Source: Sphingomonas sp. G-3-2-10 (GTDB lineage Bacteria; Pseudomonadota; Alphaproteobacteria; Sphingomonadales; Sphingomonadaceae). From it: 64,000 nucleotides of DNA. The notes beneath the pieces are model-generated. The model searched no databases. It had not been told where the DNA came from and was given only the letters and a program-made list of their open reading frames with translations. The stretch covers positions 1,674,001 to 1,738,000 of the forward strand of contig NZ_JABBFY010000001.1 of NCBI RefSeq assembly GCF_012927115.1. Direction: 5' to 3'. The position numbers and the translations under genes were made by a program. This document shows positions 15,819 through 23,930 of this stretch, in pieces. Every line of letters starts with the position of its first letter. Position 1 is the stretch's first letter.

Positions 15819-16606
15819 TTGGAGGCTCCGTTGGCAGGTTCGAGCGCGGCGGCTTCGACAGCGCAATCGCGAACCGGTGGTTTGGCGCTGCGCGCCTCGA
15901 CGCGGGCAGCAGCGAGATCGGCGGTGAAGGCAGGATCAGCGTGGAGCCGGGCGAGCGCGACCGTCGCGGTGACGCGGCCTTCCTCGACATCGCTCAGCCA
16001 GTGCGCGTTGCAGATGCGGCGGCTGTCGCCGAACGCCCTGCCCCGCGCGATGAGCAGGGCCGCGCGATCGGGCAGCAGCTCGGCAAGGATCATCGACCAG
16101 CCGAAACCGATCGCGCTGTGGCCCGAGGGATAGGAGCCGTCGCGACGGAGCATCGGTTCCCAATCGGGCGTACAGCTGGGCTGCTCGTTGACCATGAACG
16201 GACGCGGGCGCGCATAGGTGCGCTTCGCGACGCTGCCCGAAAGGCCGAAATCGGCGATGGTCCGGCGCAACAGGCGATCGAGCAACGGCGTGCTTGCCCG
16301 GCCGATATCGATGCCAGCCGCACAGGACAGCGCACCGGTCGCGCCGGGGCCGAACAGATCGGCATCCGACGTCGCCAGCGACCAGCGCGGCGTGCCCCGC
16401 AGCGCGAGCGCGGTGCGGGCGCCTTCGATATCCCGCGCCTCGGCCGGCGAGCCGGACGCAGGCGGCGGCGGAGTCAGGCCGAGCATGGCGGGGACCGGAG
16501 CGGGATCGAGATAGCCTTTCTCCATCCGCGGCGCGGGCGCGGCCTGCTGCGAGAGTGCCGGAACGGCTGCGGTCAGGGCTGCGGCAATCAGAAAAATACG
16601 GATCAC
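15815..16606 (-). CDS. Exported class A acid phosphatase (PAP2 superfamily)
   Basis: About 263 residues with a signal peptide (MIRIFLIAAALTAAVPALSQQ) and the three phosphatase motifs in order: KRTYARPRPF (K-x6-RP), PSGHSAIGFG, and SRRICNAHWLSD (SR-x5-H-x3-D). Class A non-specific acid phosphatases cleave phosphate monoesters in the periplasm. I prefer the GTG at 16606 because AGAGG lies just before it and the signal peptide then begins cleanly. A TTG at 16618 overlapping the MFS stop is the alternative. A periplasmic phosphatase inside a catabolic operon is unusual and suggests a phosphorylated substrate or phosphate scavenging. Confidence 0.87.
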   Translation of the reverse strand: MIRIFLIAAALTAAVPALSQQAAPAPRMEKGYLDPAPVPAMLGLTPPPPASGSPAEARDIEGARTALALRGTPRWSLATSDADLFGPGATGALSCAAGIDIGRASTPLLDRLLRRTIADFGLSGSVAKRTYARPRPFMVNEQPSCTPDWEPMLRRDGSYPSGHSAIGFGWSMILAELLPDRAALLIARGRAFGDSRRICNAHWLSDVEEGRVTATVALARLHADPAFTADLAAARVEARSAKPPVRDCAVEAAALEPANGASK

Positions 16607-16614
16607 GGGACCTC

Positions 16615-17949
16615 TCAATGAAATGCCGGAGCGGACGTGCCGCGATCGCCGTCCATCCGCGTTTCGGCATCGCCGAAATCGGCGCGGCAGGTGCGACCGG
16701 CCAGCCAGCTCAGCAATGTGCTCGGCACGCCGACGATCAGCGCCCAGCGCATGGCGACGCCCAGCGATTGCTCACCATAAACCGGGTTGAGCAGGTCGCT
16801 GAGCAAGCCGATCAGCACCGGCCCCGCGCCCATGCCGATCACGTAGATGGTGACCATCAGCAGCGCGACGGCGGTGGCGCGCGAATGGACCGGGGCGAGC
16901 GCGGTGACGGTCCACATCATCGGCGCGGCGGAGATGCCGCCGATCAGCATCTGCAGGCCGAACAGCGGGAACACATTGTCGGCCGGTCCGGTGAGGATGA
17001 TATAGCCGAGGCCCGTGGCCAGCGCGCCACTGATCATCATCGTCCAGACGTACCAGCGCTTGTCCCACCGCCCGAGCAGGTCGCTCAGCGGCCCGCCGAC
17101 CGTGTGGCCGATCACCGATCCGAGGAACAATGCGCCGCCCATCTGCAGGCCGGTGACGTGCGCGGGGATACCGTGGGTGCGCTCCATAAAGGCAGGCGCC
17201 CAGCCGATCATCCCGGCGGTCATCACCGTGTTGAGCGCGGCCGCGCCGATCAGCAGCGGCAAGGTGCGGATCGCGAGCAGTTCGCGCACCGCGTCGCGGA
17301 ACGGGGTCGGCTTCACTTCACCCGAAAAGCCGTCGGCAAGGCCGGGACGCGGATCGCGCAGGGTGAACCAGACAATCGGCGCGAGGATCAGGCTGGGAAT
17401 GCCGGCCAGCAGCATCGCGTTGCGCCAGCCGAATTCCTTCCCCGCCCAGCCGCCCAGCGCCGGGCCGATCAGCATTCCGAGCGACGCGCCGAGCAGGAAG
17501 ATGGCCAACGCGGTGGCGCGCTGCTTCGGCGGGAAGATATCGGCGACCCACGCCTGGGACGGCGCAGTGAAGCTGCCTTCGCCAAGGCCGATGCCGGCGC
17601 GGCCGATCAGGAGAATCCAGAAATTCCTGGCAAGGCCGCAGATCATCACCGCGATGCCCCAGACGACCGCGGCGGCGGCGATGATCTTGCGCTTCGAATG
17701 ACGGTCGGCAAGGCGCGCAACGGGGATGACCGCCAGCACATAGACCGCCGTGATCGCAAGGTCCTTGACCATGCCGAGCTGCGTGTCGCTGAGGCCCAGA
17801 TCGCGGCGGATCGGCTCGACCAGCACCGACATCATATAGCGTTCGGCCATCACCGATGCCGATACGAGGATCATCACGAACAGGAACCACGACCGATAGG
17901 CCATGCCGGGCAGCTTCTCGCCCGGAGAACTGACTTGGGCGTCGCTCAT
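16615..17949 (-). CDS. MFS transporter (spinster-like)
   Basis: A 444-residue inner-membrane carrier with about 12 transmembrane segments. It has a loop 2-3 motif VARLADRHSKRKII (about 77-90) and the helix 4 region GRAGIGLGEGSFTAPSQAWVADIFPPKQRATA typical of spinster-like MFS proteins of sphingomonads. GAGGAGAGG before ATG 17949 is a strong ribosome-binding site. It lies in the same minus-strand operon as the delta-1-dehydrogenase-like gene and most likely imports that pathway's substrate or exports a product. Confidence 0.9.
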   Translation of the reverse strand: MSDAQVSSPGEKLPGMAYRSWFLFVMILVSASVMAERYMMSVLVEPIRRDLGLSDTQLGMVKDLAITAVYVLAVIPVARLADRHSKRKIIAAAAVVWGIAVMICGLARNFWILLIGRAGIGLGEGSFTAPSQAWVADIFPPKQRATALAIFLLGASLGMLIGPALGGWAGKEFGWRNAMLLAGIPSLILAPIVWFTLRDPRPGLADGFSGEVKPTPFRDAVRELLAIRTLPLLIGAAALNTVMTAGMIGWAPAFMERTHGIPAHVTGLQMGGALFLGSVIGHTVGGPLSDLLGRWDKRWYVWTMMISGALATGLGYIILTGPADNVFPLFGLQMLIGGISAAPMMWTVTALAPVHSRATAVALLMVTIYVIGMGAGPVLIGLLSDLLNPVYGEQSLGVAMRWALIVGVPSTLLSWLAGRTCRADFGDAETRMDGDRGTSAPAFH

Positions 17950-17973
17950 GATCGTTCCTCTCCTCGCGCGGGG

Positions 17974-18729
17974 CTACATGGCCGCCGTGTCGATGGTCGG
18001 GCGTATCAGCATCTGCGAGACGTTCACACGCGGCGGGAGCGCGGCGATGAAAAGGATCGCCGAAGCGATGTCCTCGGGCTGCATCGCGCCGTCCTTTGCG
18101 ACGTGCTGGCTCATTGCCGCGCGCATCGTGGGATCGCTGATCCCGCCCGCGACTTCGGTCGCCGTCGCGCCGGGTTCGACGATGCTGACGCGAATCCCCG
18201 CGCCGCCGACTTCCTGCCGCAGCCCTTCGGTCAGGCCGGTCAGCCCGAACTTGCTGGTCGAATAGGGACCGAATATCCCGGCGGCCCGCCGTCCGGCGGT
18301 GGACGAGATGTTGATGATGTCGCCCGATCCCTGTGCCTTCATCGGGCCGATCGCCGCCTTGCAGGTATAGAGCGTGCCGAGCAAATTGATGTCGATCACC
18401 CGGCGCCATTCGTCGAGCGGCAGGCTCTCGACACCGCCCGCCTGAATGACGCCCGCCGAATTGACGAGGATGTCGATGCGGCCCAGCCGGGCGATGGTCT
18501 CCTCGACGGCAGCGGTCGCATCGGCTTCGGACGAGACATCGCCGGGGATTGCGACTGCCCTGCCCCCGGCTGCGGCGATGCGCGCGACGAGGCCTTCGAG
18601 ACGCTCGGCGCGGCGGGCCGACAGCGCGACGGCGGCGCCTGCTTCGGCCAGCGCGAGGGCAGCCGCTTCGCCGATTCCCGAGGATGCGCCGGTGACCAGC
18701 GCGACCTTGCCCGCCAATATGCCCGTCAT
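17974..18729 (-). CDS. Short-chain dehydrogenase/reductase (SDR)
   Basis: A 251-residue classical SDR: TGASSGIGEAAA at the N-terminus, NSAGV, the catalytic serine in INISSTAG and the YSTSK pair. AAAGGAGAG before ATG 18729 fixes the start, although the frame is open to 18789. It is the first gene of the minus-strand operon that runs to 12334 and is divergent from an MFS/SDR pair at 18878. The family covers general NAD(P)-dependent oxidoreductases acting on alcohols, sugars or steroids, and no motif here tells the substrate. Confidence 0.9.
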   Translation of the reverse strand: MTGILAGKVALVTGASSGIGEAAALALAEAGAAVALSARRAERLEGLVARIAAAGGRAVAIPGDVSSEADATAAVEETIARLGRIDILVNSAGVIQAGGVESLPLDEWRRVIDINLLGTLYTCKAAIGPMKAQGSGDIINISSTAGRRAAGIFGPYSTSKFGLTGLTEGLRQEVGGAGIRVSIVEPGATATEVAGGISDPTMRAAMSQHVAKDGAMQPEDIASAILFIAALPPRVNVSQMLIRPTIDTAAM

Positions 18730-18877
18730 GATCGCTCTCCTTTCGGGAAAGGTGTGACCCTGGCCGTGCGGGGTAAAGCCGGGCGGCATGAATAGCGCCG
18801 GAGCGATTGACGCCCGGCGTCTCCAGCCTGTTATGACCGGACAAAAGGCGGCTCGAAGCGCCGGCAGGGAGAAGGTG

Positions 18878-20125
18878 ATGGCGTCGCCATATTGGGATGA
18901 GCTGCGGGTCCATTGGAGACCGTTGCTGGCGGCGACGCTGGGTCTTGGCGTGGGGATCGGGCTGAACGCCTATACTGCCGGACTGTTCGCGCCGAAGCTG
19001 ATCGCCGAGTTCGGCTGGAGCCGGGCGCAGTTCGCGCTGATCGGCAGCTTCGCGCTGCTGATGATCGTGCTGCAGCCGATCACCGGACGGCTCACCGACC
19101 GGTTCGGGGTGCGGACCGTCGCGATGGCGGGCGTGCTGGCCAGCCCCATCCCCTATGCCGCGCTGTCGTTCCAGAGCGGCGATATCCGCCTCTTCTTCGC
19201 GATCACGCTGATGCAGGTCGTGATCGGCACGCTGACCACCACGCCGGTCTGGTCGCGCATCGTCGCCGAACGGTTCGACTTGGCCCGCGGCCTTGCCTTC
19301 TCGATCGTGATGACCGGGCCGCCTCTGGCCGGCGCATTGCTGGTGCCGGTGCTGGGCGCGGTGATCGAAGCGGAGGGATGGCGCGCGACATGCCTCGTGC
19401 TGGCGTTCGTGTCCCTGGTATTCGGATCGGTCGCGGTGGCGCTGACACCGAAGGGCCTGCCACATGCGAAAGTGACGGCGGAGCCGGTGGAGCTGGAGCC
19501 GGTCGCATTTCCGCCCGTGATCGACGGCCCCTCCCCCGTCGCCCCGACACAGGCGCTGCTGCGGATGCCCGCCTTCTGGGTGCTGATGGCGGCGATGGTG
19601 CTGGTCAATGTGCCCCAGAGCCTGTTCTCGCATCAGATCAAGCTGGTGCTGATCGACAGCGGCGCGAGCGCGCAGGCCGCGACCTGGCTGATCTCCGCCT
19701 TTGCAATCGGCGTGGTGGTGGGGCGGTTCGCTTGCGGCGTGACGCTGGACCGCTACCGGCCCTATCTGGTGGCGGCGGTGGCGCTGGGCGTCCCGGCGAT
19801 CGGCATGGTGATGCTGGCCTCGCCCATCGATGCGACAGCGGTGCTGCTGCTTTCGGTCGTGGTGCTGGGGCTGGCACAGGGCGCGGAGGGAGACATCGCC
19901 GCGTATCTGGTGTCGCGACGGTTCGGGCTGGGGGTGTTCAGCCTCGTGCTCGGCTTTGTCGGCGCGGCGACCGCCGCGGGGCTCGCGATCGGATCGCTGC
20001 TGCTCAGCCTCACGCTGAAGTGGTGGGACAGCTACACGCCCTTCCTGCTGCTGTGCGCGGTACTGACGCTAATCGGAGCCGCGCTGTTCCTGACGCTCGG
20101 TCGCGATCCGGAGGCAGCGGCATGA
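18878..20125 (+). CDS. MFS transporter
   Basis: A 415-residue MFS carrier starting MASPYWDELRVHWRPLLAATLG. It has the helix 1-2 segment FGWSRAQFALIGSFALL and the loop GRLTDRFGVRTVA, close in pattern to the carrier at 2386 (FGWSRTQTTIG). These monocarboxylate-porter-like MFS proteins are common next to catabolic genes. GGGAGAAGG lies directly before ATG 18878; earlier in-frame ATGs (18788, 18833) lack such a site. The stop overlaps the next SDR by ATGA. Confidence 0.9.
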   Translation: MASPYWDELRVHWRPLLAATLGLGVGIGLNAYTAGLFAPKLIAEFGWSRAQFALIGSFALLMIVLQPITGRLTDRFGVRTVAMAGVLASPIPYAALSFQSGDIRLFFAITLMQVVIGTLTTTPVWSRIVAERFDLARGLAFSIVMTGPPLAGALLVPVLGAVIEAEGWRATCLVLAFVSLVFGSVAVALTPKGLPHAKVTAEPVELEPVAFPPVIDGPSPVAPTQALLRMPAFWVLMAAMVLVNVPQSLFSHQIKLVLIDSGASAQAATWLISAFAIGVVVGRFACGVTLDRYRPYLVAAVALGVPAIGMVMLASPIDATAVLLLSVVVLGLAQGAEGDIAAYLVSRRFGLGVFSLVLGFVGAATAAGLAIGSLLLSLTLKWWDSYTPFLLLCAVLTLIGAALFLTLGRDPEAAA

Positions 20126-20937
20126 GCCGGACTGCGGTGGTCACCGGCGCAAGCGCGGGGATCGGCAAGGCAGCGGCGAAGGCGCTGCTGGCGCAAGGCT
20201 GGCGCGTGATCGGCGTGGGCCGCGATGCCGCACGATGCGCGGCCACGGAAGCCGAACTGGGAGACGGTTTCGCGATGGTCCGCGCCGACCTGTCGCTGCT
20301 GGCCGAAGTCGCGCGGGCGGCCGACGAGATCGCAACGCTGGCGCCCCGGATCGACGCGCTGCTCAACAATGCCGGCGGCGTCTATGCCGATCGGATCGTG
20401 ACGGCCGAAGGGCATGAAGCGACCTTCGCGGCGAACCATCTCGCGCCGTTCCTGCTGACCCGCAAGCTGATGCCGTATTTCGTCAAAGGCGCGCGGGTGA
20501 TCGCAGTTTCCTCGACCGGGCACGAACATTGTCCCGCAATACGCTGGGACGATCTCGGCTTCGAGGACGGGTTCGTCGGCGGCGCGGCCTATTGTCATGC
20601 CAAGCTGGCGAATGTGCTGTTCGCACGCGAGCTGGCGGGGCAGTTCGGCGACCGGCTAGTGTCGCACGCGATGCATCCCGGCGTGGTGGACAGCAATTTC
20701 GCCAGCCACTGCGACGGCCCGATGCAGGCGTACATGGAGTCGATCCGCGATAAGGCGAACACGCCCGAGCAAGCCGCGGATACCCTGGTATGGCTGGCGA
20801 ACGCCGACGAACCGGGGCGGAGCAATGGCCTCTATTTCCACCGCCGCGAAGCCATCGCCCCCTCCCCCGCCGCGCTTGACGACGATGCCGCCCGGCGGTT
20901 GTGGGACGTGAGCGAAAGGCTGACCGCCGACTATTAA
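20122..20937 (+). CDS. SDR of retinol dehydrogenase-like type
   Basis: A 271-residue SDR with TGASAGIGKAAA (about 8-19), NNAGG, the conserved NHLAPFLLT stretch and the catalytic pair in YCHAK. The motif AANHLAPFLLTRKL followed by ARVIAVSSTGH is typical of the retinol dehydrogenase/WW-domain oxidoreductase branch, which in bacteria acts on unknown alcohols. It is coupled to the MFS gene by a 4-base overlap, forming a two-gene transcription unit that ends in a palindromic terminator. Confidence 0.88.
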   Translation: MSRTAVVTGASAGIGKAAAKALLAQGWRVIGVGRDAARCAATEAELGDGFAMVRADLSLLAEVARAADEIATLAPRIDALLNNAGGVYADRIVTAEGHEATFAANHLAPFLLTRKLMPYFVKGARVIAVSSTGHEHCPAIRWDDLGFEDGFVGGAAYCHAKLANVLFARELAGQFGDRLVSHAMHPGVVDSNFASHCDGPMQAYMESIRDKANTPEQAADTLVWLANADEPGRSNGLYFHRREAIAPSPAALDDDAARRLWDVSERLTADY

Positions 20938-20961
20938 TCCTCCCCCTGGCAGGGGAGGATT
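20936..20961. terminator. Bidirectional hairpin between convergent genes
   Basis: Perfect 10-bp arms AATCCTCCCC and GGGGAGGATT around a 6-base loop (CTGGCA). It overlaps the stop codons of the convergent SDR (ends 20937) and reductase-like gene (ends 20961) and can end transcription in both directions. Confidence 0.65.
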
Positions 20962-21998
20962 CAAGAGAACCGCGCGATGATCTGCGGCAAGTCCGCCGTC
21001 GTGCGAATACCCGGCGCCGCCGCGCAGACCGCGTGGACCGCATTCACCGCCCGGTGCGCCGTCAGTCCCGGCGTGAACGCGGCATAATCCTCCGGCGCAA
21101 CCGGGAAGCCGATATCCACTTCCAGCGGCGTGTCGCCCTCGGTGCGGATCTTCCAGCCCGAGGCACGCAGGTGCCAGTCGGCGTCGATATCGGTGGTGCA
21201 ATACCAGTTGGCGCGGAAGCGGACGACTGCCCTGCCCTCACGCTGGCCGGTAACGGTGATGCGCATCGCGCCCACGGTTCCGGCTTCGATGACACCCGCC
21301 GCGATCTCTACCCGGTTGCGCGCCATCGCCAGTTCGCCCGCTGCATCGAACCCGTCGCAGGGCAAGCCGATCGCGTCGGCAAGCTGACCGAGCGACGCCG
21401 CGAAATCGGTCTTGATATGATCGGCCATGCGCTGATCCATCTCGCGGATCGGCGCGCCGAAGCCCATCATATGGAAGAGCAGCTCGGGCGAGTTGCGGCT
21501 CGACATGTCGGCATATTCGTCGATCGTGATCCCCTCATGCCGCCGCGCCAGCGACAGCAAGGGGAGCGCCAGCGCCTCGGTCGAGAAGCCCGGGCTGGAC
21601 CCGGTGCTGTAGATCGAGGCCCCGCCCCGCGCGCAGGCCGCTTCGACCCGATCCCGCACTGCCGGGTCCATCGTCCGCGGATGATGGAAATCGCCGCGCG
21701 TGGTGACGATGTTCGCCCCCGCTTCCAGCAGCGCGCAAAGCTCGTCGAGGTCGGTGCCCTGCCGCATATAGAGGACGCAGTCGGGCCGGAGCGCGAGGAT
21801 GTCGTCGAGCGATCCGGTCGCCGCGATGCCCGTGGCCGGCGCGCCGCACAGCTCTCCCGCGTCCCTGCCTCGCTTGGCGTCCGAGCTGACCCACAGCCCC
21901 GCCAGGTCCATCTGCGGATGCTCGATCACCGCACGAAGCGAGCGGGTGCCGATATTGCCGGTCGCCCACTGGACCACCCTCAAGCGCCTGCCCTCCAT
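20961..21998 (-). CDS. Dihydrodipicolinate reductase-like NAD(P)-binding protein
   Basis: A 345-residue protein with an N-terminal Rossmann fold (LRVVQWATGNIGTRSLRAVIEHPQ) of the DapB/2,4-diaminopentanoate dehydrogenase-like group. Such proteins are common in actinobacterial and sphingomonad catabolic loci, where their reaction is unproven. The motif GANIVTTRGDFHHP and a beta-rich C-terminal half are visible. The much longer open frame to 23780 is not coding; AGAGG before ATG 21998 marks the start. It follows the MFS gene by 17 bases and is probably co-transcribed with it. Confidence 0.82.
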   Translation of the reverse strand: MEGRRLRVVQWATGNIGTRSLRAVIEHPQMDLAGLWVSSDAKRGRDAGELCGAPATGIAATGSLDDILALRPDCVLYMRQGTDLDELCALLEAGANIVTTRGDFHHPRTMDPAVRDRVEAACARGGASIYSTGSSPGFSTEALALPLLSLARRHEGITIDEYADMSSRNSPELLFHMMGFGAPIREMDQRMADHIKTDFAASLGQLADAIGLPCDGFDAAGELAMARNRVEIAAGVIEAGTVGAMRITVTGQREGRAVVRFRANWYCTTDIDADWHLRASGWKIRTEGDTPLEVDIGFPVAPEDYAAFTPGLTAHRAVNAVHAVCAAAPGIRTTADLPQIIARFS

Positions 21999-22015
21999 GC
22001 CCTCTCCCTTCGCTC

Positions 22016-23686
22016 TTATGGCGTGACGTAACCGATCGTATCCTGCTGCGGATCGGGCGAATCCGGCTTCCACCGCACCGATCCGAACGGCCGTTCGAGA
22101 CGGCGGCGGACCTGCTTTTCCTCGCCCGCCAATATATAGGCGTCGGCGGTCAGCTGGATCTCGATATCGGCCTGGCTCAGCCGATCGCGCAGGCGCAGAT
22201 AATCGCTCCAGGTCGGACAGTGATAGCGTTCGGTCCACAAGGTCGGATCGGCGATGTCGCGCGACAGCGACCAGTCGAACCCGCCATTGCGCAACCGCGC
22301 GCGCTGCACCTTGAGCATCGCGTCGTAAAAGCCCCGGGCATCGTCGGGATCGACGCGATAATCGACTTCGATCACGATCGGGCCGGAGCGCAGGGTGAGC
22401 GCCAGCGCCACTTCCGGCTCGCTGCCGATACCTACCGTCTCGACTCCGCCATGATTGGCCTCGGGCAGCGGGAGCAGCAGCGACAGGAGCGGCAGCAGCA
22501 GCAACGCCACGCCCGAAGCGAGGATCGCGGTATCGACCGACCAGACGCTCGCCGCCACGCCCCATGCCCAGGCGCCGATCGCGATCCCCCCGGTCAGCGC
22601 GGAGGTAAACAGCGACAGCGCCCGCGCGGTGACCCAGCGCGGTGCGGCGAGCTGGACCGAGATGTTGAACAGCGCGATCGTCAGAATGTTGCCCCCGCCC
22701 GCGACGAACAGCGCGAGGCAGGTCAGCACCAGCGAATGGCTGAACCCGACGACGAGCAGCGCCAGCCCCGAGACGATCGCGAGCAGCTTCGTCGCGCGCT
22801 CGGTGCCCAGCAGGTCGCGCACCCGGCCGACCATCAGCGCGCCCGTCACCGCGCCGACGCCGCCTGCGCCGAGCAGCAGGCCATAGGTGCTGGCGTCGCC
22901 ATGCAGCAGGTCGCGCGCGACCAGCGGCGCAAGCGCGGTAGTCGTCGCGCCCACCGCGCCGAACAGGAAGGCGCGGATGAACACGGTGCGGATCGGGTCC
23001 GAATGGATCGCATAGCGCGCGCCGGAAACGATCGCGCGGTCGATCCGCTCGGGCGGCAGGCGCGAGGGGGTATGCCGCCGCCGCCAGAGGAAAAAGGCCA
23101 GCAGCAGCGGCAGATAGCAGACAGCATTGGTCGCGAACGCCGCCGTCGCGCCGGCCGCCAGCACGATCAGGCCGCCCAGCGCCGGCCCGACGCTGCGCGC
23201 GACATTGTAGCTGATGCTGCCCATCGCGATCGCGGCGGGCAGCTGGTGCGTATCGACCTGCTCGGGGATCGAGGCCTGCCAGGCGGGCGTGTAGAGCGCG
23301 ACGCCGGTGCCGATCAGGAAGCAGAAGACCAGCAGGATCGCGGGCGAAGTATATCCGGCGCGCGCGAGCAGCGTCAGCGTCACCGCACAGGCAATCGAAA
23401 CGAACAGGCCGGTTATCGCGATCCTGCGGCGGTCGAACATGTCGGCCAGCGCGCCGGCGGGCACCGCGACCAGCATCAGCGGCAGCATCAGCGCGGTCTG
23501 CACCAGCGCGACCATGCCCGGATCGGGGGTCAGCCGCGTCATCTCCCACGCCGCCGCGACGCCCAGGATCAGCTGGCCGAAATTGGCGACAACGCTGGCC
23601 GACCAGATGCGGCGGAACACCGGCACGCGCAGCGGCTCGAACGCGCCGACGCGCTTCGCCCCTGCCTCTCCTGCTGCTCCCGTCAT
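22016..23686 (-). CDS. MFS exporter with C-terminal soluble domain
   Basis: A 556-residue protein. Residues 1-420 form an MFS_3 (EntS/enterobactin-exporter-like) carrier: FRRIWSASVVANFGQLILGVAAAWEMTRL, GALADMFDRRRIAI and the long helix 4-5 region. The last 130 residues after SLLLPLPEANHGG are soluble and contain VIEVDYRVDPDDARGFYDAM and WTERYHCPTWSDYLRLRDRL, resembling a dimeric alpha/beta-barrel (antibiotic biosynthesis monooxygenase-like) fold. The role of this tail is unknown. The ribosome-binding site GAGGGAG sits inside one arm of an inverted repeat. Confidence 0.87.
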   Translation of the reverse strand: MTGAAGEAGAKRVGAFEPLRVPVFRRIWSASVVANFGQLILGVAAAWEMTRLTPDPGMVALVQTALMLPLMLVAVPAGALADMFDRRRIAITGLFVSIACAVTLTLLARAGYTSPAILLVFCFLIGTGVALYTPAWQASIPEQVDTHQLPAAIAMGSISYNVARSVGPALGGLIVLAAGATAAFATNAVCYLPLLLAFFLWRRRHTPSRLPPERIDRAIVSGARYAIHSDPIRTVFIRAFLFGAVGATTTALAPLVARDLLHGDASTYGLLLGAGGVGAVTGALMVGRVRDLLGTERATKLLAIVSGLALLVVGFSHSLVLTCLALFVAGGGNILTIALFNISVQLAAPRWVTARALSLFTSALTGGIAIGAWAWGVAASVWSVDTAILASGVALLLLPLLSLLLPLPEANHGGVETVGIGSEPEVALALTLRSGPIVIEVDYRVDPDDARGFYDAMLKVQRARLRNGGFDWSLSRDIADPTLWTERYHCPTWSDYLRLRDRLSQADIEIQLTADAYILAGEEKQVRRRLERPFGSVRWKPDSPDPQQDTIGYVTP

Positions 23687-23694
23687 CGGGCTGC

Positions 23695-23739
23695 TCCCTC
23701 GCTCCGCACGATCCTATGCCGCAACGCGCGAGCGAGGGA
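23695..23739 (-). promoter_or_regulatory. 5'-leader inverted repeat masking a ribosome-binding site
   Basis: Perfect 10-bp arms, TCCCTCGCTC at 23695-23704 and its complement at 23730-23739, 25 bases apart. In the minus-strand mRNA of the MFS gene the start-proximal arm contains most of the GAGGGAG ribosome-binding site, so folding would hide it. Control by leader folding is an inference. Confidence 0.4.
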
Positions 23740-23836
23740 ACCGCATGCATCGCGGGCCGCGAACCGATGATCTGGGTCAAAAGGCTTGTGAATCATTCGC
23801 TTACCTGCAGGATCGGGGATTTCGGCGCGGCGCGGA

Positions 23837-23854
23837 CGGGCGATTGATCGCCCG
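23837..23854. promoter_or_regulatory. Perfect 8-2-8 palindrome upstream of thiolase
   Basis: CGGGCGAT-TG-ATCGCCCG lies about 77 bases before the thiolase start, in the divergent 244-bp gap. It could be a regulator site, for instance for the MarR protein at the end of the operon, or a transcript hairpin. Confidence 0.35.
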
Positions 23855-23930
23855 CGCGATTGCCGCCTCTGTGGCATGACGGGCGTGCATGCGATAGCGT
23901 CGCCCGAACGCATTTTGACGAGAGTCCGAC

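Noticed and set aside
16294..18795. 833-residue plus-strand open frame opposite the MFS and SDR genes
   Set aside because: His/Arg/Asp-rich low-complexity product, antisense to three genes with clear motifs; no ribosome-binding site.
20961..23780. 939-residue minus-strand frame as one large fusion protein
   Set aside because: Only the last 345 residues (from 21998) look like protein. The rest is an off-frame reading of the MFS gene, which has its own frame and ribosome-binding site.
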